Of a stretch of 6,107 nt of DNA, positions 5,514-6,107 are shown piece by piece; positions within the stretch are counted from its first letter, which is position 1, and each line of letters starts with the position of its first letter. A program made the position numbers and the translations under genes. Below the pieces are notes generated by a model. It was not told where the DNA came from. It saw only the letters and a program-made list of their open reading frames with translations, and ran no database searches. Location: NCBI GenBank assembly GCA_007118445.1, contig SKRP01000206.1:1-6107 (forward strand), given 5' to 3'. This DNA is from Natronohydrobacter sp. (lineage in GTDB: Bacteria; Pseudomonadota; Alphaproteobacteria; Rhodobacterales; Rhodobacteraceae).

Positions 5514-5528
5514 ATGACCGCGACATGA
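5514..5528 (+). CDS. Four-codon upstream ORF overlapping the sigma factor start
   Basis: ATG-ACC-GCG-ACA-TGA encodes MTAT. GGAG (5503-5506) lies seven bases ahead of its ATG, good spacing, whereas the sigma ATG at 5525 has no Shine-Dalgarno at a normal distance. The stop overlaps that ATG as ATGA, so ribosomes finishing this ORF could restart on the sigma gene. It may be a chance arrangement. Confidence 0.3.
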   Translation: MTAT

Positions 5529-6040
5529 GTCTGAAATCCGAATTGCACAGCCATATCGCCAGCCTGCGCCGCTATGCGCTGGTGCTGACCCGTGATCCGG
5601 TCAGCGCGGATGATCTGGTGCAGGAAACCCTGACCAAGGCGATTGCCAAGGCCGATACGTTCCAGCCCGGATCGGATCTGCGCCCCTGGCTGTTCCGGAT
5701 TCTGCACAATACCCATATCAGCGAAATCCGCCGCCAGAAGACCCGCGATGACGCGGCCCCTGACCTGCCCGACCCGGTCGCGCGCGAGTGCCAGCATACC
5801 CAGCTTGAACTGAAACAGGTGCTGGCGGCACTTGACCAGCTGCCCGAGGCGCAGCGCAAGCCGATCATCCTGATCGCGCTGCGCGAGATGAGCTATGCCG
5901 AGGCCGCGCAATCGCTGAACCTGCCGCTGGGCACCTTCATGTCGCGCCTTGGCCGGGGCCGCGAGGCCCTGCGCCGGATCGTGCGGGGCTGCACGGGCGG
6001 CAAACTGACTGTCCTCAAACGCAAGGAGACCGGGACATGA
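5525..6040 (+). CDS. ECF-type RNA polymerase sigma factor
   Basis: This 171-residue protein has only the sigma-2 and sigma-4 domains, as in extracytoplasmic-function sigma factors that redirect RNA polymerase to stress promoters. Sigma-2 spans about residues 8-72, with ADDLVQETLTKAI (28-40) as region 2.1-2.2 and RPWLFRILHNTHISEIRRQK (53-72) as region 2.3-2.4, which binds the -10 element. A short linker (73-95) leads to sigma-4, with LPEAQRKPIILIALREMSYA (106-125) and the helix-turn-helix EAAQSLNLPLGTFMSRLGRG (126-145) for the -35 element. The start is uncertain. ATG 5525 gives a typical N-terminus but lacks its own Shine-Dalgarno; ATG 5501 directly abuts GGAGG, too close for normal initiation. 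The next gene overlaps by ATGA. I cannot assign an ECF subgroup safely. Confidence 0.9.
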   Translation: MSLKSELHSHIASLRRYALVLTRDPVSADDLVQETLTKAIAKADTFQPGSDLRPWLFRILHNTHISEIRRQKTRDDAAPDLPDPVARECQHTQLELKQVLAALDQLPEAQRKPIILIALREMSYAEAAQSLNLPLGTFMSRLGRGREALRRIVRGCTGGKLTVLKRKETGT

Positions 6041-6107
6041 CACCTGGTGATGATCAGACCGGCGAACGCGACCTGGCCCTTGACATGGATCTGATGGCCT
6101 ATGTCGA
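6037..6107 (+). CDS. Probable anti-sigma factor (N-terminal fragment, cut by window edge)
   Basis: Only 23 codons are visible, reading MTPGDDQTGERDLALDMDLM then AYV. The ATG overlaps the sigma stop as ATGA and has AAGGAG (6023-6028) eight bases upstream, so it is co-transcribed and translationally coupled with the sigma gene. The DLMAYVD-type ending resembles the LxAYVDGEL opening helix common in anti-sigma factors that sequester ECF sigma factors at the membrane. The position immediately after an ECF gene supports this, but too little is visible to see a zinc-finger motif or a membrane helix. Confidence 0.6.
   Translation, partial: MTPGDDQTGERDLALDMDLMAYV

Noticed and set aside
5371..5526. 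52-codon N-terminal extension of the DUF2333 protein
   Set aside because: It would overlap the start of the divergent sigma gene. It has no Shine-Dalgarno, whereas the ATG at 5370 has AAGGAGA at ideal spacing.

Overview
The window looks like chromosomal DNA of an alphaproteobacterium, most likely of the Rhodobacterales (Rhodobacter/Paracoccus/Roseobacter relatives). Evidence is the high GC content, strong GC bias at third codon positions, and protein sequences typical of that group. I see no mobile element, CRISPR array, tRNA or rRNA. Organism assignment is inference from gene content and composition only.

Positions 1-3515 are a choline uptake and regulation module. On the minus strand, running off the left edge, is betI, the TetR-family choline-responsive repressor (180 residues visible, only the extreme C-terminus missing). 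Divergent from it is a three-gene operon for a choline ABC transporter: choX (periplasmic binding protein, signal peptide, intact aromatic choline box), choW (permease) and choV (ATPase). The 106-bp divergent spacer holds a near-perfect palindrome (core TTGATTG-GT-CAATCAA) that is the obvious BetI operator candidate. A 10-bp GC-rich hairpin separates choX from choW, and choW and choV overlap by ATGA. Choline would be imported by ChoXWV and oxidised to glycine betaine by Bet enzymes that probably lie just left of the window.

Positions 3516-3879 are a 364-bp stretch with no gene I can support. It contains a perfect 11-bp inverted repeat spanning 79 bp and a perfect 12-bp palindrome. Next is a PaaI-type hotdog thioesterase (3880-4296, plus), which meets a convergent DUF2333-family membrane-anchored protein (4375-5370, minus). 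A perfect 10-bp stem-loop between them is the likely bidirectional terminator.

Positions 5371-6107 hold an ECF-type sigma factor (5525-6040, plus) and the first 23 codons of a gene overlapping it by ATGA, probably its anti-sigma factor. The spacer between the DUF2333 gene and the sigma gene is unusual. It contains a textbook intrinsic terminator (GC stem plus T6) facing the sigma gene, a run of mutually exclusive stem-loops, and a four-codon ORF with its own Shine-Dalgarno whose stop overlaps the sigma ATG. If transcribed as one leader, this resembles an attenuator plus translational coupling. It is the least ordinary part of an otherwise conventional region.
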